Below are positions 1-7,096 of a stretch of 64,000 bases of DNA, piece by piece. The stretch comes from an uncultured Candidatus Peregrinibacteria bacterium (GTDB lineage: Bacteria > Patescibacteriota > Gracilibacteria > Peribacterales > Peribacteraceae): the NCBI GenBank assembly GCA_937863435.1, contig CALMES010000106.1:19447-83446 (forward strand), given 5' to 3'. The notes beneath the pieces were generated by a model, which did not search any database, was not told where the DNA came from, and saw nothing but the letters and a program-made list of their open reading frames with translations. A program made the translations under genes and the position numbers. The stretch's first letter is position 1. Every line of letters begins with the position of its first letter.

Positions 1-38
1 GGCACGCAGAGTACACTCGTGTTTTCCCCTCTTCTCGT

Positions 39-281
39 ATGGATTTCATCTGGTTTCTTCTCGTTGGTCTTATTGCCGGTTTCCTCGCTGGAAAAATCAT
101 GAAAGGCAGCGGTTTTGGAATGATCGGCGATATTGTCGTCGGCATTATCGGTTCGTTCGTCGGTGGTTTTCTCTTCAGCCTTGTTGGTCTTTCGGCGTAC
201 GGCACAGTCGGTTCCATTGTAATGGCGGTAATCGGTGCTGTTGTCTTCCTGGCGATCGTGAAGATGATCAAGAGGAAGTAG
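39..281 (+). CDS. GlsB/YeaQ/YmgE family small membrane protein
   Basis: 80 residues, almost wholly hydrophobic, with three glycine-rich membrane segments (about 4-20, 25-48, 54-75) and a basic KMIKRK tail. The pattern GLIAGFLAGKIMKG, then GMIGDIVVGIIGSFVGG, is that of the transglycosylase-associated (GlsB/YeaQ) family; the length is usual. Such proteins sit in the inner membrane and are often stress-linked, but the biochemical role is unknown. A TACACT -10-like box lies at 12-17. The 21 nt before the ATG are pyrimidine-rich with no Shine-Dalgarno, as for most genes here. Confidence 0.85.
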   Translation: MDFIWFLLVGLIAGFLAGKIMKGSGFGMIGDIVVGIIGSFVGGFLFSLVGLSAYGTVGSIVMAVIGAVVFLAIVKMIKRK

Positions 282-657
282 TTCTGTGTTTTGCTTACCT
301 GCAAAAGGGAATGCTGAATGGTTTGTTTGCCGAATACTTCACTTTCCCTTCGCCTTGCTTCCTTATACAATCGCTCGCACATTGGGGAGTCCCTCCTACG
401 CTCTGCGGAGCTCCGGCGGGCAAGCGCCACCCACCCAGTCAGGTATGATTATCGGGCGCGGTTTCTTACGTCATCATTGGGGAGTCGCCAAGCGGTAAGG
501 CAGGGGCCTTTGAAGCCCCCATTCCATGGTTCGAATCCATGCTCCCCAGCCAACATGGGCACGCGACCGTGCTGCCTATACGCTACAAAATCTTCATTGT
601 ATCCAGGTTCGAATCCCTCTTGGATTTGATGCCTATCCCAGTGCCCTGTTCAGGAAA
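282..657. other. Gene-poor stretch around tRNA-Gln
   Basis: No protein gene is supported here. Besides the tRNA it holds a GC-rich hairpin-prone stretch near 391-428. An 11-bp copy (381-391) of the tRNA 5' end and flank (476-486) lies upstream, and an 11-bp copy (606-616) of the tRNA T-loop region (527-537) lies downstream. Confidence 0.5.
478..552 (+). tRNA. tRNA-Gln (anticodon TTG)
   Basis: The cloverleaf can be drawn by eye. Acceptor TGGGGAG (478-484) pairs with CTCCCCA (542-548). The anticodon stem GGGGC/GCCCC encloses CTTTGAA with anticodon TTG at 510-512. The T-arm contains GGTTCGAATCC. Discriminator G is followed by a genomically encoded CCA (550-552). Confidence 0.95.
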
Positions 658-1195
658 CTACTGGTTTTCCGTTTCTTCTTCGTCGCCTGATGGCAGTTCT
701 AAGCTGGTAATTGTTGGAAGAGCCGCACCTATGAGACCCTGAAAATCGCCATACATGCCCGTCGTATTTTCGATGACCCTCTCAACCTCCTTTTCGCGTT
801 TCTTCCAATGTTTTTGCATCGCCCTTTTTTCGCTCTCAAGATCCTGTTGCATACAGATAAACGCATTTACGATATTTTCCATTCTATTCTTAAATTGGGG
901 GCTAGTGAGATATTTGTACAAGATTTCCATCTTTTCATCTTTTCCAACAAGGGAAGCCTTAACCTGTGCCAGCTGTAGAAGTTGATGACGCAAAGCGTGC
1001 GCTAGTGGCAAGGCATGAGAAAGGTCTGTCACCCAAACTCCTTCAACTAAACCGAAACCTTTTACTCCTTCGGGGAGCACTTGTGAGACGATAATGCAGA
1101 GATCTGCCTTGGCCTCAACTTGGTCATCTTTAAGTTTCTTGATCCAGTCTCCTCCCCAATTCTTTGTATTCTTGCTTTCCCAGATCATTGTCCCC
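658..1195 (-). pseudogene. DUF2130-family protein, C-terminal fragment
   Basis: On the minus strand from about 1195 to the stop at 658 the frame reads like the conserved C-terminal half of DUF2130 (RmuC-like) proteins. Markers in order are GTMIWESKNTKNW, WIKKLKDDQ, VSQVLPEGV, FGLVEGVWVTD, EKMEILYKYLTS, DLESEKRAM and MYGDFQGLIG. The long N-terminal coiled coil expected in the family is missing. Upstream of about 1195 the sequence switches to a DNA methyltransferase in another frame, so the fragment has no start of its own. Any initiation at 1308 would begin inside the methyltransferase. Family function is unknown; a link to DNA metabolism is suspected from RmuC similarity. Confidence 0.7.
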
Positions 1196-1918
1196 GCACA
1201 GAAATTCTTCATACTCGGTATCAGTCTTTGCATCGTTTGTTTTTCCTCCATACTGCTTGGCATTGGAAATTCCTTTGTTGTAATCGAGATCAATGTTGTA
1301 CGGGACATCGGTATAGACCATGTCGATCTTGTTCTTGCCGACGAGTTGTTTCACAGCGGCACTATCCATCGCATCACCGCAAAGGAGGCGGTGCGGTCCA
1401 AGCTGGTACAGATCGCCCGGCTTCGTCTTGGGCGTTTTGATTTTCTCCAGTTCGGCATCTTCGTCGAACTGGTCGTCTTCGGTTTCCAGCGCATCATCCC
1501 AAATATGGGACAGGTCTGCGTCACCGAAGCCCACATCGAGAAGCAGCTCCATCTCGAATGCTTTGAGCTTCTCAAAGTCCCACTCGCCCGTGTTGCGGTT
1601 AAGACGAAGATTCAGTTCCTTCTCACGTTCGAGATCAGGAATATCGATATAAACCACAGGCACAGTTGTGTGACCGAGATGTTTTGCGGCAGCGAGACGC
1701 ATGTGGCCGCCTATCACGATGCCGCGGCGACTCTTTGCGCCATTGGCGATGACCGGATCAACAAACCCAAACTTGCGAATGCTTTCACATAGCCGTTCGA
1801 GCGCCGCATCATCCCAAGTCCTTGGGTTGTAATCGGCGGGAGAAAGATCGGAAATATTGCTCAGTGTGATGCGAGGCTCGTGCCGCGCATCGGTCGAAGT
1901 AAAGCGTTGGCGTTTCAT
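1195..1918 (-). pseudogene. ParB-domain DNA methyltransferase, truncated after motif IV
   Basis: Starts with ATG at 1916-1918 after a pyrimidine-rich leader. Residues about 15-110 form a ParB/Sulfiredoxin-like domain (LSPADYNPRTW, then GFVDPVIAN, then GIVIGGHMRLAAAKHLG). Residues about 155-215 begin an N6-adenine or N4-cytosine methyltransferase (GDLYQLGPHRLLCGDAMD, then DMVYTDVPYN). The motif IV site reads TDVPYN rather than the usual TDPPYN. After EEFL the similarity ends at about 1188-1204 and the DNA continues as a DUF2130 gene in another frame, so the AdoMet-binding C-terminal part is gone. ParB-methyltransferase fusions of this type are typical of phages and integrated elements. It is almost certainly inactive as it stands. 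Confidence 0.75.
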
Positions 1919-2241
1919 AGAAAGAGAGCTTCATAAGAGATAAGAAGGTAATGCCCTCGCGCCGTGCACGGCGGTCGGGTGGTAAATATTGCTTGCTCAG
2001 TTTGGCCGGGTATGATTCTCCGACACGGGCATCATAGTCAGACATATTTTAATGACAAGCATTTTTATGGCTTCTGTTAGCGGAAAGTTGTCGAGTATTG
2101 TCAAAAGTTGTCGAAAAAAATGGTAGAGGATTGTCAAAGGAAACGATGGGGGTCGCATTGGCAAGCCATGTCCGAAAAATCACGGAAAATGTGGGAACCG
2201 ACGGACAATTATTGTTGCCGCATTTTCAAATCATTTTGCAG

Positions 2242-2700
2242 TTATTCCCTGAGCGTTGCAATCAACCTCTGTTCATCGATAAACAAATCCAACGCATCAT
2301 TGATATTAGTAACAATGATATCCGCAGCTAAAAGTGTCTTCGCATGCGCCCCCTCGCCCTGTAAGACAACAATGCCAAGCTTCACTCGCTGGATGAGCTG
2401 CAAATCAATCAATCCATTTCCGATTGCCGCACACTTATCTGCTTGAAGCTTTTCGGCTTCATCCGCTTTATCTTGCCCTGTCTTTGTCCTCGTAAATGCG
2501 ATTCCTAGATCATTGGCAAGCTGGGAAGCATCGCCGCGCGTGTCTCCCGAGAAAAGGACGAGATGACATTTTTGACGCAGCTCTTGAATACGCTCCGCAA
2601 CTCCAGGTACTAGCTTGCCCCCAACACATAGCGTCCCATTCAGATCGAGGATGATCGCTTCAATCACTAAAGGGCCGCTGCCGGGGATATCTATCTTCAT
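2242..2700 (-). CDS. HAD-superfamily protein, soluble P-type-ATPase-like
   Basis: 152 residues, the size of a bare HAD core without a cap. The nucleophile motif is ILDLNGTL: the first Asp is present, while the usual second Asp is Asn, as in soluble P-type-ATPase-like proteins (COG4087). Motif II Ser/Thr is in VLFSGD, and the metal-binding motif is AIGNGLIDLQL in place of GDGxND. Similarity to the phosphorylation domain of metal-transport ATPases is a family inference; the substrate is unknown. It stands alone, divergent from another HAD gene at 2789. Start ATG at 2698-2700. Confidence 0.7.
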   Translation of the reverse strand: MKIDIPGSGPLVIEAIILDLNGTLCVGGKLVPGVAERIQELRQKCHLVLFSGDTRGDASQLANDLGIAFTRTKTGQDKADEAEKLQADKCAAIGNGLIDLQLIQRVKLGIVVLQGEGAHAKTLLAADIIVTNINDALDLFIDEQRLIATLRE

Positions 2701-2773
2701 GGGAAACGGGAAAAGGTCACTATACCCTGTTATTTCAAACGATCAACCCCATGATTTTTCCTTATGATAGAGC

Positions 2774-2779
2774 TATAAT
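2774..2779 (+). promoter_or_regulatory. -10 box (TATAAT) of the HAD gene, near-leaderless
   Basis: Perfect TATAAT ending 9 nt before the ATG at 2789. Transcription would start about 2-3 nt before the start codon, or at it. No convincing -35 is seen 17 bp upstream. Confidence 0.5.
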
Positions 2780-2788
2780 CACTGCACT

Positions 2789-3418
2789 ATGAAATACGAC
2801 CTAGGTGGCTACAAAGCCATAGTATTCGACTTCGATGGAGTAATCCTCGATTCCGAGCAATTCAAGATTGCCACGTTCAAATCATTGTTCACAGATTACC
2901 CGGAATATCTCTCTGCCATTGATGCATACAATCGAGAAAACCGCGGTATAAGTCGCTACGAAAAATTTGCTCATATCTTTAAAAAAATTCTCCATCTCCC
3001 TTTCGATGAAGAAGCAAGTAAGAGGCTGGGTGAGCGGTACAGCCAACTACTTTCGCAGAATCTTGCAGAGACACCCCTCATTGCCGGAGTGGAAGAATTT
3101 CTCGTACGGCAGAAAGTTCCCTTGTTCGTCGCTTCATCCTCCGAAGTTCATGAAATGCAGAAAGTCGTTGAGGCAAAAGACATCGCACGATTTTTCACAA
3201 AGCTCTACGGCCATCCAATTTCAAAATCTGATGCGATCAGAGACGTTATGGCGACAAATAACTTAGAGCCAGCGCGGGTACTTTTCTTCGGTGATGCAGT
3301 CGCCGATTGGAAGGCGGCGGACGAAACAAAAGTTGAATTCATAGCGCGTACAGACCAGCCGGAATTATTCGCGAAGGCAACGCGCTTCATCTCAACTTTC
3401 TTGGAGCTTCTGGCGTAG
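2789..3418 (+). CDS. HAD hydrolase, phosphoglycolate phosphatase/beta-phosphoglucomutase type
   Basis: 209 residues. Motif I is FDFDGVILDS (residues 12-21) with both catalytic Asp residues. A helical cap of about 60 residues follows, then motif II VASSSEV, a motif III Lys in ISKSDAI and motif IV FFGDAVADWKAA. This is subfamily IA with a C1 cap, acting on small phosphorylated metabolites (phosphoglycolate or sugar phosphates); the substrate cannot be told. Its 3' end overlaps the convergent glycosyltransferase gene at 3392 by 27 bp. Confidence 0.85.
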   Translation: MKYDLGGYKAIVFDFDGVILDSEQFKIATFKSLFTDYPEYLSAIDAYNRENRGISRYEKFAHIFKKILHLPFDEEASKRLGERYSQLLSQNLAETPLIAGVEEFLVRQKVPLFVASSSEVHEMQKVVEAKDIARFFTKLYGHPISKSDAIRDVMATNNLEPARVLFFGDAVADWKAADETKVEFIARTDQPELFAKATRFISTFLELLA

Positions 3419-4273
3419 CGCCAGCGCTCGGCGGATACGGTTATTGATATCGTCCATCGAGCTGCGGAAGTCACCGAGCTTCCATGTTCGTTCCACGAAA
3501 TCATTGGACTGCTGTCCTCTCTCTGGGTCCCATCGCAAGAGATAGTTATCGATCTCCTCCAATTCCAGTGGGAGTTCCAAATACTTCACCGAGCACTGCG
3601 GCACCATCATGATACGCTGTCGAGCCATGTGGATGCAGAGGGCAATGTGCATCTGCTCCCGCGTATTGAGAAATTCTGGCAAGGGATGGATAGCACGGAA
3701 CGAATCGGTTTTTCCAAAGAATGCGTGTCTCTCTAGGTGCTTGATCTGTCGCTTCTGTTTTACGTCGATGGGAGGATTCTTGCCGGGAATGCGCTTCACG
3801 TCGGACATAATCGTCCCATCATCGGCAACCGTGATATCGCTCTCGACCGGATTGAAGTGATAGACAATCTTCGCATCGCCCTCGAGCGTGTTCTTGTGTG
3901 CTTCCATGATCTCGGGACTAATATAGTCAGTGTGCGGATCGTTGAATTCTTCCAGCACGGGATCAATCCAGTCATCGTCGACCATGACGTCATTTTCCAG
4001 AAGAGCGAGGATAGGTGTGCGACATTCCTGAATGAGTCGGTTGGTCGCCTGAATGGGCAGGAGATAGGCATCCGATTGCAGGACGTTATAATCGCCATAT
4101 TCCTGTAGAGCATCTGCAATGTCTGGCCTGTACTTTTCGGGCACAGCCGCGTCGACATAGAGTACTTGTGGTCCCTTGGGAGTTTTTTCGCGTAACCTCC
4201 GTATCATCTGCGCGGAGACTTTGTATCGTTCACGAGGGGAGATGCCGATAGTGACGTCTTCAGGCTTTAACAT
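3392..4273 (-). CDS. Glycosyltransferase-like protein (GT-A fold)
   Basis: 293 residues. The N-terminal part resembles GT-A nucleotide-sugar enzymes: VTIGISPRERYKVSAQMIRRL, then VLYVDAAV, then ILALLENDVMVDDDWIDPVL, where ENDVMVDDDW takes the place of the DxD region. The C-terminal 120 residues are not recognised. It is the last gene of a minus-strand run (deacetylase, GT2, this gene) and overlaps the GT2 stop by 14 bp, so translational coupling is likely. The inferred role is sugar transfer in a surface glycan; donor and acceptor are unknown. Confidence 0.65.
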   Translation of the reverse strand: MLKPEDVTIGISPRERYKVSAQMIRRLREKTPKGPQVLYVDAAVPEKYRPDIADALQEYGDYNVLQSDAYLLPIQATNRLIQECRTPILALLENDVMVDDDWIDPVLEEFNDPHTDYISPEIMEAHKNTLEGDAKIVYHFNPVESDITVADDGTIMSDVKRIPGKNPPIDVKQKRQIKHLERHAFFGKTDSFRAIHPLPEFLNTREQMHIALCIHMARQRIMMVPQCSVKYLELPLELEEIDNYLLRWDPERGQQSNDFVERTWKLGDFRSSMDDINNRIRRALALRQKLQES

Positions 4274-5216
4274 AGGCAGAGGATAGTACTGTATTCTTTA
4301 CTTTCTGGCAAACGTAGCTTGAGATGAATGCCGTCGAATAAACGGCTTCGAGTAGCTTATCAGCCCTCTTCAGTCGCCCATTTCCAAAAACATATTTGAA
4401 GTAGCGCATCATCTCTGTGAAGCGCTCCCCATATGTCCGGCGCTCTTCATCATCGATCTGACAAAAATTTCGTCCATTCTTAGCCCGGGTGCCAAGCATT
4501 TCCCGGATAGTTCGAGCGTGGTGGTGACGTATCACTGGATCAGGAGCATAGGTCACGAGCTGGCCATTACGCATGAATTCCCGCCCGAGCTTGCGACCGT
4601 AGTTCAGTTTCATCGAATCGTCGAAGAGCATTTTTCTCTCACCGACTTTCTCTTTCTGGAGCACGCAATTTCCGAGACTCAACCAGTCCGTCAGGTTGGG
4701 AACATCTGTAACAAGATTGTACTTGATGCGGTAGTACGGATCGAGAACTCCACTCAGATGGATCTGTTGACGGTAGTCGTAGTAGGCCTGTCGGATGCGC
4801 TCGCCTGCAGTATCAAGGGCGACGGCTTCGATCCGTCCGTTCATAGCTGTGACGGTCGGATGAACTTCGAAATACCGATTAATCGATTCCAGCCAATTTG
4901 ATTCGGGAATAGCATCGTCATCGGTGAAGGCAATGAGATCACCTTTGGAAATGCTATAGCCATGATTCCTGACTTTTGCCGAGCCATTGCGCTTCGGGCT
5001 GTTAAGGACAGTCACATTTTCTCGGGAAACAAGATCATCCAGTTCTCGAAACTGTGGGGCATCACGGTTGAGAGCAGGCCCGCCGTCATTGAGAACAATG
5101 ACTTCATACTTTCCGTGAGTCTGCTGACGCAGTCCCTCGAGACACTGTTGCAGTTCCTTCTGCCTGTCATAGGTAGGAATAATGACTGATATGGTGCGCT
5201 CAGGTGTTCGTTCCAT
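4260..5216 (-). CDS. Family 2 glycosyltransferase
   Basis: 318 residues from the ATG at 5214-5216, chosen because the GT2 fold begins directly there: MERTPERTISVIIPTYDR, then YEVIVLNDGG, then GDLIAFTDDDAIPESNW with the metal-binding TDDDA (DxD), and an acceptor-side stretch WLSLGNCVLQK. A longer reading to 5372 would run inside the deacetylase gene. The true start overlaps the deacetylase 3' end by 17 bp. It probably transfers a sugar from a nucleotide sugar at the inner face of the membrane during polysaccharide assembly. Confidence 0.85.
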   Translation of the reverse strand: MERTPERTISVIIPTYDRQKELQQCLEGLRQQTHGKYEVIVLNDGGPALNRDAPQFRELDDLVSRENVTVLNSPKRNGSAKVRNHGYSISKGDLIAFTDDDAIPESNWLESINRYFEVHPTVTAMNGRIEAVALDTAGERIRQAYYDYRQQIHLSGVLDPYYRIKYNLVTDVPNLTDWLSLGNCVLQKEKVGERKMLFDDSMKLNYGRKLGREFMRNGQLVTYAPDPVIRHHHARTIREMLGTRAKNGRNFCQIDDEERRTYGERFTEMMRYFKYVFGNGRLKRADKLLEAVYSTAFISSYVCQKVKNTVLSSAYVKA

Positions 5217-5907
5217 GGAGATAGTGGAGGATGGCAGGAAGCGGAGTATCACGGTTGACTGAGAGTCTGTGAATCTGGAAAAGATCGATCCAGTCCTCGC
5301 TGGCTGCCGTCTTATGCGTTGCAAAAGCAGCACGGTATTTCTTTGCCGCGAATTCGCGGACACGAGTGTCATGCAGCCCGAATGGATACGCGAAGAATTT
5401 CACTTCTGTGCCGAGCAGTTGCTCGATAACTCTTCTACTTTCAGCAAGCTCCAATCTCAACTCCTTGTCAGGTAGCTTCGTGAGACACTGATGGGTTTTG
5501 GCGTGAGACTCGACGGCATGCCCAGCCGCTGCGATCTGTCTTATGTCATCTTCAGCCATCACCTTTGCGATGTAGGGAGCCTTGTAATTCCAGCGATTGT
5601 CCTTCGCAATATGATCGGTGGCTATGAACACAGTGGCCGCCAAGCCTTGCCCCGCGATCTCCTGCAGCATAGGGACTGTATCTTGGTATCCATCGTCAAA
5701 AGTAAGAGCGAACTTTCCAGTCGGAGGCTCATTTCGCTCGTGCCTTTGAATCGCTTCTTCGAGGCTGATGCAGCCGTACTCCTTGGTGATTTCTCTTATT
5801 TGCTCACGAAAAATCGACGGCGTTACGCAGGTATAGTAGTCGATCTCATCCGAGATGTGATGATAGGTGAGAATCGGCAGCCGGAAGGGAGAGGATGTTT
5901 GCTCCAT
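5200..5907 (-). CDS. Polysaccharide deacetylase (NodB/CE4 family)
   Basis: 235 residues, close to one NodB domain. Metal and catalytic motifs are visible: LTYHHIS near the N terminus, LTFDDGYQDT (TFDDG motif), HAVESHAKTH (H-x3-H metal pair) and FAYPFG. No signal peptide is seen, so a cytoplasmic or membrane-associated substrate is possible. It is the first gene of the minus-strand glycan run with two glycosyltransferases and is divergent from pyrB. Likely it removes N-acetyl groups from a GlcNAc-type precursor or glycan. Confidence 0.85.
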   Translation of the reverse strand: MEQTSSPFRLPILTYHHISDEIDYYTCVTPSIFREQIREITKEYGCISLEEAIQRHERNEPPTGKFALTFDDGYQDTVPMLQEIAGQGLAATVFIATDHIAKDNRWNYKAPYIAKVMAEDDIRQIAAAGHAVESHAKTHQCLTKLPDKELRLELAESRRVIEQLLGTEVKFFAYPFGLHDTRVREFAAKKYRAAFATHKTAASEDWIDLFQIHRLSVNRDTPLPAILHYLHGTNT

Positions 5908-5950
5908 GAAAGCGAAGCGGAACGTCCACTCTGCACTACTTTCTCTGGTT

Positions 5951-5979
5951 TGACAAGTTCATTTTACATGTAGATAATA
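5951..5979 (+). promoter_or_regulatory. Sigma70-type promoter of pyrB
   Basis: TTGACA at 5951-5956, a 17-bp spacer, then GATAAT at 5974-5979: close to perfect consensus. The expected start near 5986 gives a leader of about 117 nt before the pyrB ATG, much longer than for neighbouring genes. Confidence 0.75.
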
Positions 5980-6102
5980 CCTATCTGACTGAAAATCCAA
6001 TGTTTGGCTTCTCATCTCGAGAAGTCTCACGTTGCCAGTCAGCAGTTCCTTCAGCTCTCCGGCTTCAAGACCAGAAACCCTTCACTAGAAAGGAAGTGGA
6101 CC

Positions 6103-7047
6103 ATGCAGTTCAGTGGCACCAGTATTCTCTCGGTCGACCAATTCAACCGGGAGGATGTCGAGAACGTCTTCGCGCTCGCGGAGCGCTTGGAACCCATCGC
6201 GAAGCGCCAGGTACCCTGCGACATCCTACGGGGGTACATCCTCGGCAACCTCTTCTTCGAGCCCAGCACGAGGACACGCATGAGCTTCGCCAGCGCCTTC
6301 ATGCGGCTCGGAGGACAGGTCAACGGCAGTGTGGGATTCGAGGCGACGTCCATGCACAAGGGGGAGACGCTTCGCGACACCATTCGGGCCGTGCAGGAAT
6401 TCTGCGACATCATCGCCATGCGGCATCCCCGTGTCGGGGCAGCCAAGGAAGCTGCGCAGCTCGCGCGGGTTCCCGTCCTCAATGGTGGGGATGGCTCTGG
6501 GGAACACCCGACCCAAGCCCTGCTCGATCTTTTCACGATGCGACGGGAGCAAGGGAAGATCGACGGCCTGACGGTTGGATTCGTTGGTGACCTGTTCTTC
6601 GGACGTGCGGCACACTCGACCTGCAAGATGCTCACTGCCTTCAGCAGCATCAAGTTCGTGTGCATCGCGCAGGAACCTCTCCACATGCCGGGCGACATCG
6701 TTGAGCAGGCACGCACACGCGGCATGGATGTCGTCCAGAGTAGCGATTTCGAGGAGGCGATCCGGGAGACCGATGTCCTCTACATGACGCGCTTCCAGGA
6801 AGAGCGCTTCTCCGACCGCGCCGACCTGCGTTCCATTCAGCCGTTCGTGCTCACCCGCGAATTGCTGGAGAAGAACTGCAAACCCACCGTCACTGTCATG
6901 CACCCACTTCCTCGTCTCACCGAGATCGCGCCGGAGGTGGATGGCATGGACAAGAACGCCGCCTATCTGCGCCAGCCGCAGAATGGGCTCCTCGTGAGGA
7001 TGGCCCTCTTCCTCCTAACTCTCGGTAAGGAGGGAGACCTGGTCTGA
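6103..7047 (+). CDS. pyrB: Aspartate carbamoyltransferase catalytic subunit
   Basis: 314 residues from the ATG at 6103, which has a good Shine-Dalgarno (AAAGGAAG, 6089-6096); the frame is open 99 bp further upstream but that part is not conserved. It condenses carbamoyl phosphate with aspartate in pyrimidine synthesis. The carbamoyl-phosphate loop FFEPSTRTRMSF, the HPRVG and GDGSGEHPTQALLD segments, and HPLPR are present. The usual GDLKYGRTVHS site reads GDLFFGRAAHS, so the Lys is Phe. No regulatory pyrI or other pyr gene is adjacent. The gene is clearly richer in G+C than its neighbours, with G/C-ending codons, and has unusual signals for this window, suggesting transfer. Confidence 0.9.
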   Translation: MQFSGTSILSVDQFNREDVENVFALAERLEPIAKRQVPCDILRGYILGNLFFEPSTRTRMSFASAFMRLGGQVNGSVGFEATSMHKGETLRDTIRAVQEFCDIIAMRHPRVGAAKEAAQLARVPVLNGGDGSGEHPTQALLDLFTMRREQGKIDGLTVGFVGDLFFGRAAHSTCKMLTAFSSIKFVCIAQEPLHMPGDIVEQARTRGMDVVQSSDFEEAIRETDVLYMTRFQEERFSDRADLRSIQPFVLTRELLEKNCKPTVTVMHPLPRLTEIAPEVDGMDKNAAYLRQPQNGLLVRMALFLLTLGKEGDLV

Positions 7048-7065
7048 AGCAGAGTCGAAGGATGA

Positions 7066-7093
7066 GGGGAGGCCGGTTTCCGACCTCCTCTTT
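7066..7093 (+). terminator. Intrinsic terminator after pyrB
   Basis: Hairpin GGGGAGGCCGG / CCGACCTCCTC with a TTT loop and one C-A mismatch, followed by TTTCTCC. It lies between the pyrB stop and the convergent dehydrogenase stop at 7097. Confidence 0.6.
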
Positions 7094-7096
7094 CTC

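Noticed and set aside
597..640. T-arm-like GGTTCGAATCC after tRNA-Gln suggesting a second tRNA
   Set aside because: The 5-bp stem does not pair, and there is no acceptor, D-arm or anticodon arm around it.
1809..2045. Minus-strand frame of 78 codons upstream of the ParB-methyltransferase
   Set aside because: It overlaps the better supported methyltransferase start by 110 bp and shows no family resemblance; most of it reads through the methyltransferase leader.
6226..6903. Long minus-strand frame inside pyrB
   Set aside because: Antisense shadow caused by the G/C-ending codons of pyrB; no conserved motif.
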